DNA of 36,422 nucleotides from Puniceicoccales bacterium (lineage in GTDB: Bacteria; Verrucomicrobiota; Verrucomicrobiia; Opitutales; LL51): the NCBI GenBank assembly GCA_031255005.1, contig JAIRTH010000041.1:1-36422 (forward strand), in the 5' to 3' direction. Made by a program: the position numbers and the translations under genes. Under the pieces are notes generated by a model, which did no database searches, had not been told where the DNA came from, and saw only the letters and a program-made list of their open reading frames with translations. Below, one piece after another: positions 26,027 to 34,895 of this stretch (position 1 is the first letter of the stretch; the number at the start of each line of letters is the position of its first letter).

Positions 26027-28186
26027 TTGGAACCTTGTGAAAATATAAATGCGGTACTTGAGCGTTTCCTTTTTAGGAACGAAGAGTCATTTTTTTCCAT
26101 TGTAGAACTGACCCATTTGGCCTATAAGAAATCATTTACGGCCCGGGGAAATTTGCCCGGTGTCAATTGTGGAGAAACCTTAGTGCTTACAGGTTATTGG
26201 GATGAGCATTCCAAATATGGACGGCAATTTCTGATCCAATCTTTCCGATCGTCGCTTCCGGCGGATGTCCAAGGCATTCGCAAATATCTGGGCAGTGGCT
26301 TGATAGATGGCATAGGGAAAGTATATGCTGATAAGATCGTCAACAAGTTCGGTGCCAAGACCTTCGAAATCATATCTTCGGAATCTGCCAGATTGAGAGA
26401 GGTGCCTGGAATTGGTCCGATGCGGGCTAAAAACATAAAAAATTCCTGGGATGAGCAGGTATCCATCCGCGATATATTGATTTTTTTACAAACCTATGGC
26501 GTCTCAAATTCACTATGTCTTAGGCTTTACAAAATCTATGGAGATCGAGCCAAGCATATTTTGGAAACAGATCCCTATAGAGTGGCCAATGAAGTACCAG
26601 GAATTGGGTTTAAAACCGCCGATAAAATCGCGATGAACTTGGGCATGCCAAGTAATCATCATTCTAGGATAGAAGCTGGTATTTGTTTCTGCTTCAATAA
26701 CTTCGAGACGGTAGGGCACACCTGTGTTAGTCGGGAAATGTTGCTTAAAAGCGCCAGAATTTTACTAGAAGTTCCAGAACCAAAGGTGGATGATCAACTG
26801 AAATTTCTCATACAAATTGGCAGTATTTCTGTAACAAAAGATGATTTGCTTCAATTGCCGGCCATGAAAATTGCCGAAGAAACCATCGCCAATGGTTTGG
26901 GCAAAATTTTCAAATCCAAAGCCAAATCTCTACCAAATATAGATGTGGAAAAGGCAATTCTATGGGCCCAAAATCGAGAAGGGTTTGTATTTGCCAAAAA
27001 GCAGGTCGATGCACTAAAAATGGCATTGACAAGTAAATTATCTATCATCACTGGTGGGCCAGGCACTGGGAAAACCACGATACTGCGGGCTCTGGTGGAA
27101 ATTTTAGGAACAAAAAATGCTAAGGTTTTGCTAGCTTCACCCACCGGACGAGCCGCCCAACGCCTAGGAGAAATGACCGGAATGCCTGCCAAAACCATCC
27201 ATCGATTGCTGCAATTCGTGCCCGATGGCCATCGATTTTTACACGACGAAAATACTCCGTTGGCTGCTGATTTCGTAGTGATCGACGAAGCAAGCATGTT
27301 GGATACAAAATTAGCCGCTGCTCTGTTTCGAGCCCTGGACTCACAAACCAGCCTATTGTTGGTTGGCGATGTGGACCAATTGCCATCGGTGGGTGCCGGC
27401 AATGTTTTATGGGATTGCATAGATTCTAACATATTTTCAGTCACAAGGTTAAAAAACGTGTTTCGTCAAGATAATCGCAGCGATATCGTTTCCATTGCCC
27501 ATGACATAATTTCCGGTAACCAGGCTTTGCCCAGGCTGATCTGTGACCCGAATTTGGTGGATAAAGATAAGGACTTTAATTTCATTGTGGCCGACGGTCC
27601 GGATGATTGCCTAAATAAAGTCGAAATGTTATGTAAAGACTTGCTGCCCAAATGGTATGGCATCGACCCCATTGACGACATACAGGTACTGGTGCCATTG
27701 CACCGAGGTACCGTTGGCGTGACTAATTTTAACGAAGTTTTACAGCGAAGCTTTAGCCATGGAGCTTCGAAAACCCATTGGAATAATTTCAGACTTGGAG
27801 ATAAGGTCATCCAGCTCAGAAACAACTATGACAAAAATATTTTTAATGGCGATTTGGGCAGAATAATCTCCGTAGATACGGTGGAAGGTATTATGACCGT
27901 TGATTTTAATGGAGAAAATGTAGAATTGAAAAGATCCGACCTTGGAGACATTGCGTTGGCCTACGCAATTACCATTCACAAGGCCCAAGGCAGTGAGTTT
28001 CCTATGGTAATTTTACCCCTAATGAATCAACATTACATCATGCTACAGAGAAACTTAATCTACACAGCTGTGACCCGTGGTCGAAATAAAGTCTTTATTG
28101 TTGGCGACCCCAAAGCCTATTATCTGGCAATAAAAAACAATAAATCCACCGAACGAATCACTGGCCTGAAACATCTTCTAAAGTAG
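26027..28186 (+). CDS. recD2: RecD2-type ATP-dependent DNA helicase
   Basis: This is a superfamily 1B 5'-3' helicase acting in DNA repair without RecBC. The N-terminal OB-like region (about 10-80) is followed by tandem helix-hairpin-helix motifs (VPGIGPMRAKNI near 126, VPGIGFKTADKIA near 190). The motor contains Walker A GGPGTGKT (343-350), motif II VIDEASMLD (418-426), LLVGDVDQLPSVGAGN and the C-terminal YAITIHKAQGSEFPMVILPL. The 719-residue length is normal for RecD2. The start is TTG; no ATG occurs between the upstream stop (26015-26017) and this codon. The 3' end overlaps ftsW, on the other strand, by 29 bp. Confidence 0.92.
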   Translation: MEPCENINAVLERFLFRNEESFFSIVELTHLAYKKSFTARGNLPGVNCGETLVLTGYWDEHSKYGRQFLIQSFRSSLPADVQGIRKYLGSGLIDGIGKVYADKIVNKFGAKTFEIISSESARLREVPGIGPMRAKNIKNSWDEQVSIRDILIFLQTYGVSNSLCLRLYKIYGDRAKHILETDPYRVANEVPGIGFKTADKIAMNLGMPSNHHSRIEAGICFCFNNFETVGHTCVSREMLLKSARILLEVPEPKVDDQLKFLIQIGSISVTKDDLLQLPAMKIAEETIANGLGKIFKSKAKSLPNIDVEKAILWAQNREGFVFAKKQVDALKMALTSKLSIITGGPGTGKTTILRALVEILGTKNAKVLLASPTGRAAQRLGEMTGMPAKTIHRLLQFVPDGHRFLHDENTPLAADFVVIDEASMLDTKLAAALFRALDSQTSLLLVGDVDQLPSVGAGNVLWDCIDSNIFSVTRLKNVFRQDNRSDIVSIAHDIISGNQALPRLICDPNLVDKDKDFNFIVADGPDDCLNKVEMLCKDLLPKWYGIDPIDDIQVLVPLHRGTVGVTNFNEVLQRSFSHGASKTHWNNFRLGDKVIQLRNNYDKNIFNGDLGRIISVDTVEGIMTVDFNGENVELKRSDLGDIALAYAITIHKAQGSEFPMVILPLMNQHYIMLQRNLIYTAVTRGRNKVFIVGDPKAYYLAIKNNKSTERITGLKHLLK

Positions 28187-29291
28187 GTTGCCCATGCCTC
28201 ATGCAATTGAAAATTATGCCCAGCAAAGAATAGAGCAACAGTAGGTTAGATCCACCATAACTTATGAAGGGCAGGGATATGCCTTTTGTTGGCATGCAAC
28301 CGCTTACAACACACATATTCATGATAGCTTGATAGGCTATCATCAGCGTTGCGCCATAGCCCAAGAGCCGGTGATATATTGAACTTTGTTGCCGCAAAAT
28401 CAGTAGGCAGATAAATGTAAATACAAAAAATAATAACACTATGAAACCGGTGAAAATGAAACCCATTTCCTCACCAATTACTGCCAGGATAAAATCCGTA
28501 TGTGCTTCTGGCAGATAGGATATCTTTTGCCGGCCTAGGCCGAGACCTTTGCCAAACATACCTCCCGATGCGAAACTCAGTATGCCCTGCCACAGCTGAT
28601 AGGAACCATCAGATTTATTACCTTCGATGTCCAAAAACGACGTCACCCGCTTTAATCTGACTGGGTTTAGCCATATTAATAGAGAAAAAACCATTCCGCC
28701 AAAAATTGCTGTATATAATAAATAGGAAAACTTTGTGCCGGATAAAAATAACAAGGTAATTCCCACCGCAACGAATAGAAATGCCGTGCCATAGTCAGGT
28801 TCGAGTAATATTAGCAGAGCAAAGGCACAGAGCACTAACATGGGATAGAAAAAACCATATAACACATTGTCTATTAGATGTATATGTTTCGATATGTAGT
28901 ATGATAGCCATACTATTATGGCTATCTTTGCAAACTCTGAAACCTGAAAACCAATGCTGCCAAGTTTAAGCCATCGCCGTGATCCATTTACCACTCGGCC
29001 GATGTGGGGAATAAGGACTAATACCAATCCAATGGCCATGGCACATATGATGATATGCCGAAATTTACCCAATAATTCGAGCGGAATAAAGGCAAAGATT
29101 ATCGATGAAAACATCGAACCACAGAGCCAAATAAATTGTTTAGCAAGTAGTTTGTCGGACATGGGAAATGAAGCACTTGAAAGCGCTAACAATCCCATAC
29201 CTGTCAGCAAAAAAATTGCCACCACAGGACAAACCCCAAGCCAATTGTTTTTAAAAAAATCCCTATACTGCCTGTAATTATCGCTACTCAC
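28158..29291 (-). CDS. ftsW: FtsW/RodA/SpoVE family peptidoglycan glycosyltransferase (FtsW by context)
   Basis: The product polymerises lipid II into glycan strands at the division septum. About ten transmembrane helices are visible. Family motifs are NGSRRWLKLGSIGFQVSEF (102-120), LLILLEPDYGTA (159-170) and PEAHTDFILAVIGEEMGF (261-278, key D266). ISLPFISYGGSN near the end completes the set. FtsW rather than RodA is inferred from the murD-LysM-ftsW order, which matches the chlamydial division and cell-wall cluster. The start is GTG at 29291, overlapping the end of the LysM gene by 8 bp, so translation is probably coupled. No murG or murC follows; the cluster is interrupted by recD2 on the other strand. 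Confidence 0.88.
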   Translation of the reverse strand: MSSDNYRQYRDFFKNNWLGVCPVVAIFLLTGMGLLALSSASFPMSDKLLAKQFIWLCGSMFSSIIFAFIPLELLGKFRHIIICAMAIGLVLVLIPHIGRVVNGSRRWLKLGSIGFQVSEFAKIAIIVWLSYYISKHIHLIDNVLYGFFYPMLVLCAFALLILLEPDYGTAFLFVAVGITLLFLSGTKFSYLLYTAIFGGMVFSLLIWLNPVRLKRVTSFLDIEGNKSDGSYQLWQGILSFASGGMFGKGLGLGRQKISYLPEAHTDFILAVIGEEMGFIFTGFIVLLFFVFTFICLLILRQQSSIYHRLLGYGATLMIAYQAIMNMCVVSGCMPTKGISLPFISYGGSNLLLLYSLLGIIFNCMRHGQPTLEDVSGQ

Positions 29292-30309
29292 TGACCTGTA
29301 CGATGGGAATATTATCTATTCCTTGGAAAAAATCCGAATCATTCATGAAATCGTAATTAGAAATGTTCAACTTCGTGGATGATCGATCGCCCTGAGAACT
29401 TGCAATTTTTTCTATACCAGAAGCTTGAGGCACAGATACAGTCGAAATATGATCCTTGGTCGCTTTGGCAATGGTTAATTTTTTCCCCACCTGCAACTTC
29501 GACGGATCGCCTAGGTGGTTTACCTGTTGTAAATCAGCAACACTGATGCCCGAACGCTTGGCTATGGACGCCAAAGTGTCTCCACGCTGGATGGTATAAT
29601 CACCGGCGTAAATGGTTGATGCTCGACTAGATTTGCCTGAACCAGAAGAACTTACATTGCTATTTGGTTTGCCATTAGGAACAGTAAGTATCTTTCCGGC
29701 AACTATTTTATCATTGCTCATATTGTTAGCCAACTTTATGTCATTGATGGTCGTATGGAACTTGCTCGCTATCCTAGATAAAGTATCGCCAGACTGGATC
29801 GTATACTTGCTACCGGAAATCGCATTCTTCACTTCAGCTTCCGAAACATTTGGCAGGAAAATTTTTTGGCCAGCGATTATCTTGTCGTTTTTATCCAGCT
29901 TGTTAGCAGTGAGTATATCGCTGACCTTTAGACCGAATCGCCGAGAAAGTCTCCAAATTGTATCTCCTTTTTTCACCACATAATTGGTACCAATCTTTGG
30001 TTTTTCGTCCTTAATAACAATCACATCTTCTTGGATATCAATAGGTTCCATTTCTATATGATCGATTCCACGGGCAATTATCGATCCCACTGGTCGGCTA
30101 GGCGTATACCGCGGGCGATGGGATACAGCAGTCCGCGAAGCATAATCAGGTAGACTTTCATTAACCTGATTTTCACTGACTTTTATAATGGTATCATTGG
30201 GATTGGGCCCCTTATTTTCATTGAAAGTAGTACTGCATCCAGCTAGGATAACACTCCCAAAGCACGAACCATAAAACGACAATTTATAAAAAAATTTTTT
30301 TAATTCCAT
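29284..30309 (-). CDS. LysM-repeat lipoprotein, NlpD-like by position
   Basis: The protein starts with a lipoprotein signal (MELKKFFYKLSFYGSC...) and lipobox LAGC with the lipidated cysteine at about residue 25. Three LysM domains follow at about 110-153, 169-211 and 238-281, each with a (K/Q)xGDT(I/L) start and a GxK(I/L) end. LysM domains bind peptidoglycan. The ends of the protein are low-complexity linkers, and there is no M23 peptidase domain, which classical NlpD has. In Chlamydia a LysM protein called NlpD sits between murD and ftsW, as here. An upstream ATG at 30336 would add nine residues ahead of the signal peptide; I prefer 30309. Confidence 0.85.
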   Translation of the reverse strand: MELKKFFYKLSFYGSCFGSVILAGCSTTFNENKGPNPNDTIIKVSENQVNESLPDYASRTAVSHRPRYTPSRPVGSIIARGIDHIEMEPIDIQEDVIVIKDEKPKIGTNYVVKKGDTIWRLSRRFGLKVSDILTANKLDKNDKIIAGQKIFLPNVSEAEVKNAISGSKYTIQSGDTLSRIASKFHTTINDIKLANNMSNDKIVAGKILTVPNGKPNSNVSSSGSGKSSRASTIYAGDYTIQRGDTLASIAKRSGISVADLQQVNHLGDPSKLQVGKKLTIAKATKDHISTVSVPQASGIEKIASSQGDRSSTKLNISNYDFMNDSDFFQGIDNIPIVQVSE

Positions 30310-30369
30310 ATTCAAATTCACATAAATCCAATTCATCCATCAACTATGACAATATAAATGCACAGTATG

Positions 30370-31656
30370 TTAAATTTTCAAATCTAAAATGCATTTTTCA
30401 AAAAATTTTCCTCTTTCTTTATAATCCTTGAATTGGTCAAAACTGGTGAATGCGGGGCTAAATAAAACAATATCAGAGACTTGCTGGACAGAATCTCTCA
30501 CGGCCACATCGACGGTGGAAGAATATTTATGGGGGATATTATTTTTACCCAATAGCTCACAAAGCCCTTTGCCAGTTTCACCAATGAGCAGAGCATAGGA
30601 AATTTTATTGTAAATTATTTGTAATATATTTTCCAGCGCATCACCTTTGGATTCGCCGCCACCTATCCATATTACCTTCTGTTGGAAGTTACTAAGAGCA
30701 GCATTTAGGGCAGAAAAGGTGGTGGATTTTGAATCATTCCAAAAAAATTTACCACATTTTTTACATACAAATTCCAGTCTATATTTTGGTGGTTTAAAAT
30801 TTTCCACTACAGGTTTTTTGATAGGTATTTCATTTTTTTTGCAAAATTCGTAGGCAATGGCGAAATTTTCTCGATTGGGAGCCGTCGCCATGGCAGTTTC
30901 GACTACCATGGATTCCTGCTCACCATTATAAATGCACTGAATGGCCGAATTAAATTTTTTTGAAACCAAAGAATCCTTTTCATTGGCAAAATTCATCACG
31001 CACTTGCCGCAAAAAAATTGATCCGATAGCAACATTCTCACCAGGTTAGATTTACAATTAAAATATTCATCCATACTGGTATGTTTGTTCAGATGATTGG
31101 GATAAAAATTCGTCCATATTAAAATATCCGGCGAAAAAAACGAAAGCATGGCGGCCTGGAAGGAGCTCACTTCACAGATCACATGGTCACAGCTTACCAT
31201 ATCTTCTGATAGAACAACATCAGACATTGGCCGACCAATATTTCCGCAAGCCAAAGCCCGATAACCAGCATTTTTTAGCAAAAAGGTTAAAAATTCCGTC
31301 GTGGTTGTCTTCCCATTGGTCCCGGTAACTGCAACGATTTTTTTCTTTTTCCTATCGAATTTTCCTTTCATGAATATGTAAGCTAGATCAATTTCCGGAA
31401 TACATCTCAGAGAATGTTTCTTGGCTAAATTCACCCATCTATGGTCGGGCAAAAAACTTGGACTGCAAATGATAAGCGAATGCCTCTTTAGATCGGCTTC
31501 GCTAAAATAACCATAGGATTCATTGTATTCATCATAGACAATGCACTTCAAATTCATGAATTTTAATAGATTGCACGCAGCAATACCACTCGCGCCAGCG
31601 CCAAATATACCAATGCTTTTAGAGTTTGATATTTCCTTGAGTTCATCTATTAACAT
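30370..31656 (-). CDS. murD: UDP-N-acetylmuramoylalanine--D-glutamate ligase
   Basis: MurD adds D-glutamate to UDP-MurNAc-L-alanine in peptidoglycan precursor synthesis. The 428-residue form starting at 31656 shows an N-terminal nucleotide-binding segment (KSIGIFGAGASGIAACNLL) and SPSFLPDHRWVNLAKKH. Further motifs are IPEIDLAY, the ATP loop VAVTGTNGKTTTTEF (GTNGKT at 112-117) and ILIWTNFYPNHLNKH. The late VIWIGGGESKGD follows. The frame is open up to 31731, but that extension is the antisense of the conserved start of ispE and is rejected. It heads the murD-LysM-ftsW operon. Confidence 0.9.
   Translation of the reverse strand: MLIDELKEISNSKSIGIFGAGASGIAACNLLKFMNLKCIVYDEYNESYGYFSEADLKRHSLIICSPSFLPDHRWVNLAKKHSLRCIPEIDLAYIFMKGKFDRKKKKIVAVTGTNGKTTTTEFLTFLLKNAGYRALACGNIGRPMSDVVLSEDMVSCDHVICEVSSFQAAMLSFFSPDILIWTNFYPNHLNKHTSMDEYFNCKSNLVRMLLSDQFFCGKCVMNFANEKDSLVSKKFNSAIQCIYNGEQESMVVETAMATAPNRENFAIAYEFCKKNEIPIKKPVVENFKPPKYRLEFVCKKCGKFFWNDSKSTTFSALNAALSNFQQKVIWIGGGESKGDALENILQIIYNKISYALLIGETGKGLCELLGKNNIPHKYSSTVDVAVRDSVQQVSDIVLFSPAFTSFDQFKDYKERGKFFEKCILDLKI
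31626..31653 (+). promoter_or_regulatory. Promoter of ispE inside the murD coding sequence
   Basis: TTGATA (31626-31631) and TATTAA (31648-31653) are 16 bp apart. The expected start is about 31660, four bases before the ATG at 31664. The element lies entirely within the first codons of murD on the opposite strand. Confidence 0.5.
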
Positions 31657-31663
31657 GGTAACG

Positions 31664-32560
31664 ATGGAAATCAGACAAAGGTTAATAAAAATATTTTCGC
31701 CAGCCAAAATCAATCTTTTTCTAGCCATCACCGGAAGAAGAAAGGATGGATTTCACAATCTACACAGCCTATTTTCCCACATAGATCTATATGATAGAAT
31801 TTTGATAGATATGGATTTAGATGGCCCAAGTAGCTGTAAAATTGTATCCACTGGCATTTTTTATAAAATAGCGCTGGATAAAACCAACACCATGGCCCGC
31901 GCAGTGGACATAATACGCAAATTAACAGGATTTGATGGAAGCATTAATATCAACATTCATAAAGAGATACCGCCATATTCTGGCCTGGGTGGAGGAAGTA
32001 GCAACGGAACCCATGTGTTTCTTTCACTGTTAAGGACACTTGGCCATTCCATGGCCAAAACAGAGATTTTAAAGCATCTGGCAAAAATAGGATCAGATTG
32101 CCCATTTTTTTCAAAAAACACTCCTCAATTGGTCTCTGGCCGAGGAGAAATTTTAACGGATCTGGGCAAAAGCTATGTGGCCAAAATCCGTAACCTGAAA
32201 TTCGCAGTTTTTAAGCCAAAATTTGACATAAATACAGCCTGGGCCTACGCCCAAATGGCAAACGGCTATACAGATGAAGCCAAAGCCAACGAGTTACTAG
32301 CGAAGTTTTTACATAACCTTGAGATGGGCAAGCACAGTCCCATCTATAACGATTTTAATTCCCTGGTATTTGAACGTCATTTGGAATTAAAAAATTTGAA
32401 AAAAACATTGGCAGATAGAGGTTTTTATATGTCATTAACAGGCTCTGGTAGTGCATGTTTGGTACATTTAAACAGCCACGCAGATTGGCACAGCATTTCT
32501 GCTCTGATAAAGGCCAAGCTTGGACAGGATATTTTTATAAGATCCGTAACATGCATGTAA
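31664..32560 (+). CDS. ispE: 4-diphosphocytidyl-2-C-methyl-D-erythritol kinase
   Basis: IspE phosphorylates CDP-ME in the non-mevalonate isoprenoid pathway. GHMP-kinase motifs are IFSPAKINLFL (catalytic K15) and PPYSGLGGGSS for ATP binding (GLGGGSS at 107-113). GSDCPFF carries the catalytic D145, and MSLTGSGSACLVHL lies near the end. The 298-residue length is standard. The frame is open back to 31541, but that part is the antisense of murD. ATGs at 31655 and 31664 are possible; the promoter position favours 31664. Confidence 0.9.
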   Translation: MEIRQRLIKIFSPAKINLFLAITGRRKDGFHNLHSLFSHIDLYDRILIDMDLDGPSSCKIVSTGIFYKIALDKTNTMARAVDIIRKLTGFDGSININIHKEIPPYSGLGGGSSNGTHVFLSLLRTLGHSMAKTEILKHLAKIGSDCPFFSKNTPQLVSGRGEILTDLGKSYVAKIRNLKFAVFKPKFDINTAWAYAQMANGYTDEAKANELLAKFLHNLEMGKHSPIYNDFNSLVFERHLELKNLKKTLADRGFYMSLTGSGSACLVHLNSHADWHSISALIKAKLGQDIFIRSVTCM

Positions 32561-32612
32561 TGTAACTCCGTCTAAGGCAATATTATCTATGTGTATCATT
32601 TGTTATAAGTCC

Positions 32613-32640
32613 TTGACTACATCATAAAAAAATATAGAAT
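32613..32640 (+). promoter_or_regulatory. Promoter of the secretin gene
   Basis: TTGACT (32613-32618) and TAGAAT (32635-32640) are 16 bp apart. The predicted start is about 32647, only two bases before the GTG start codon at 32649. Confidence 0.5.
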
Positions 32641-32648
32641 TTAGCACC

Positions 32649-34895
32649 GTGTGCTCGGGATGTAGTTGGTATCGAAGATTAATTGTATTGCTATCGAGTT
32701 GCCTTTGTCCAGCCGCCGTCATTATACCAAATGATAGCTACGGAAAATCAGCAAAGAAGGTGGATAAAACAGAAATGATGAAAGGAAAGAAAACAATGAA
32801 AAGAAATGCCAATAAAGTAACAGCTATCACAGATCAACAAAAGAAACAACAACTGCCAAATGCCTTGGACAGGTCGAATCGGGAGTTTATTTTGATAAAA
32901 GCCAGATCTCTTTGCTTTAATTCCGAATACGAAGAAGCCAATAGATTGGTCAATTTTATCCTGGAATATGAACCAGACAATGGAGATGCTTTGTTTCTTA
33001 AAGACCTCATCAATAAAAGGATTCAAGCATTTAATAAAGTGAAACAAAAATATTTTGTCGAAGCTAAAACCCACATGATAAATGAGGTCAGCAAAGCCTG
33101 GGAATTACCAAAAACTACGGACAAAGATTGGCCAACATCCGATCCAGAAATCGATAATCAAGACGATGTGATTAAAAAATTATCCGATATTATAATACCA
33201 AAGATTTCTTTGAATAAAATACCCTTATCTCAGGCCGTTGAAACAATAGGCGAAATGTCTGAACTATACGACAAAGATAAAAATTCAGCTCATCGAGGGG
33301 TTAATATAGTACTAATAAAACCCGACGATGTGGATCCATGTATCACTTTAAATTTAAAAACCCTAGCCCTCGATAAAATCCTTAATTTTGTGGCTAAAAG
33401 CAGTGGATTTCAAATGGAACTAGAGGATGACGCCATAGTGCTAAGCCCAGTGGGAACTCCAAAGGCAAACAATCTGGAAACCAAATTTTTCACTCTATCC
33501 AGATCATCCGTTGTAAGAATGACCGGCCTCCAAGATGATCAAGTAAATCTCACCGAAAAACCAAAAATCAAGACGCTTAGATACGAAAATGATAAAAATA
33601 ATAAAAATGGTAAAAACAAAACCATGGGCAAAGAAAAATCTATCTCCGAGACTAAGACCACCATGATCGCCGAGGAAGAAAGATTGATAAAACAATTTCT
33701 CCAGCATGCTGGTGTTAATTTTGCTGGTATCGAAGGCAGTGATATGGCCTACGATGGCACTCAACTAATTGTAACCCAAACCCCAAGAAATATAAAAAGA
33801 GTCACAGAAATATTAAGAAAATATAATTCCATCAGGCAGGTAGAAATCGAAACAAAATTCCTTGAAGTACAGCAAAATGTTCTCGATGAGTTACATTTCA
33901 AATGGGACGTAGCCTTTGGCAATCCATCAAAAAATCAATATTTTAGAACCTTCGGAAAAGAAAGCAAAGAAAGGGATGCACTGAGGTCACTGAGCGGAGC
34001 CTTCGGTTTGCAGGACTCCACCAGCGGCGAAGGATCCATTGTCCAAAAAATAACCGACTCCGCCACCGGAACAATACATTCCGAAAAAATTGACATATCC
34101 AATGTGATGCCGTCGCCACCCAGTGGCATAAACATAGGAGCGAATATCGGAGCCATGGGCGCCATCACCGGTGTATATAACCACGTGAAGGTCAACCTTT
34201 TAATAAAAGCCCTCGAACAACAATCCGGATCGGATCTCATGAGTGCTCCAAAATTGACCGTATTATCAGGTAAAACAGCTAAAATCACCGTTGCCCAGGA
34301 ATTTATTTACCCAAGGACCTATGGTGCAATAACTTCCGATGTGGGATCCACCACTAGCAGCACCGGTACTGGTGCCGCCGGAGTCACCATAACTGCCGGA
34401 ACTCCCAGCGATTTCACCACCAGAAACCTGGGCGTTGAAATGAGTGTAACACCGATGGTAGAAGAAAATAATTGCATAAGTCTGCGACTAGAACCCAGGG
34501 TCACCGAATTTGAAAAATTCATAGAGTATGGCGGCCGGAGCATAGCCATTTCAGGCGATACCACGGTTAATATTCCTTCGGGATTTCTTCAGCCAATCTT
34601 TTCAACCAGAGAAATAAAAACCGAAGTGACCATATTCGACGGCGCCACGGTGGTAATGGGGGGATTGACCAGAGAAGAGGTCAAGGAAGTCCATGATAAG
34701 GTTCCGATTCTTGGAGATATACCATTGGTTGGAAAGCTTTTCCGATCCAAAGGTGAAACGTCGCAAAAGAAAAATCTACTTATTTTTGTCACAGCAAATA
34801 TACTCTCACCAGGCGGTGTTCCATTACGCCATGCCATAACAAAGGACCATAGAATGAAAGTATATCAAAACAAAATGAAAAAATCGGACCTATAG
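32649..34895 (+). CDS. Secretin (type II/III secretion or type IV pilus outer-membrane channel family)
   Basis: The 748-residue product has an N-terminal signal-like segment (RRLIVLLSSCLCPAAV). A lysine-rich linker follows, then a TPR-like helical part (about 78-150, ARSLCFNSEYEEANRLVNF) and small periplasmic ring-building domains (about 190-420). The C-terminal secretin domain begins near residue 500. Hallmarks there are LMSAPKLTVLSGKTAKITV, VEMSVTPMVEENN and the closing VPILGDIPLVGKLFRSKGE with LLIFVTANIL. It would form a multimeric outer-membrane pore. No pilus or secretion ATPase genes are next to it, so which machine it serves is unknown; stand-alone secretins of this build are common in Verrucomicrobia. 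The start is GTG. Confidence 0.87.
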   Translation: MCSGCSWYRRLIVLLSSCLCPAAVIIPNDSYGKSAKKVDKTEMMKGKKTMKRNANKVTAITDQQKKQQLPNALDRSNREFILIKARSLCFNSEYEEANRLVNFILEYEPDNGDALFLKDLINKRIQAFNKVKQKYFVEAKTHMINEVSKAWELPKTTDKDWPTSDPEIDNQDDVIKKLSDIIIPKISLNKIPLSQAVETIGEMSELYDKDKNSAHRGVNIVLIKPDDVDPCITLNLKTLALDKILNFVAKSSGFQMELEDDAIVLSPVGTPKANNLETKFFTLSRSSVVRMTGLQDDQVNLTEKPKIKTLRYENDKNNKNGKNKTMGKEKSISETKTTMIAEEERLIKQFLQHAGVNFAGIEGSDMAYDGTQLIVTQTPRNIKRVTEILRKYNSIRQVEIETKFLEVQQNVLDELHFKWDVAFGNPSKNQYFRTFGKESKERDALRSLSGAFGLQDSTSGEGSIVQKITDSATGTIHSEKIDISNVMPSPPSGINIGANIGAMGAITGVYNHVKVNLLIKALEQQSGSDLMSAPKLTVLSGKTAKITVAQEFIYPRTYGAITSDVGSTTSSTGTGAAGVTITAGTPSDFTTRNLGVEMSVTPMVEENNCISLRLEPRVTEFEKFIEYGGRSIAISGDTTVNIPSGFLQPIFSTREIKTEVTIFDGATVVMGGLTREEVKEVHDKVPILGDIPLVGKLFRSKGETSQKKNLLIFVTANILSPGGVPLRHAITKDHRMKVYQNKMKKSDL

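Noticed and set aside
26851-27444. Long minus-strand open frame inside recD2
   Set aside because: It is antisense to conserved helicase motifs and its translation has no recognisable protein features; a shadow frame.
31657-31731. N-terminal extension of murD to 31731
   Set aside because: The extension is the antisense of the conserved IspE start (SPAKINLFL), and murD homology begins at the ATG at 31656.
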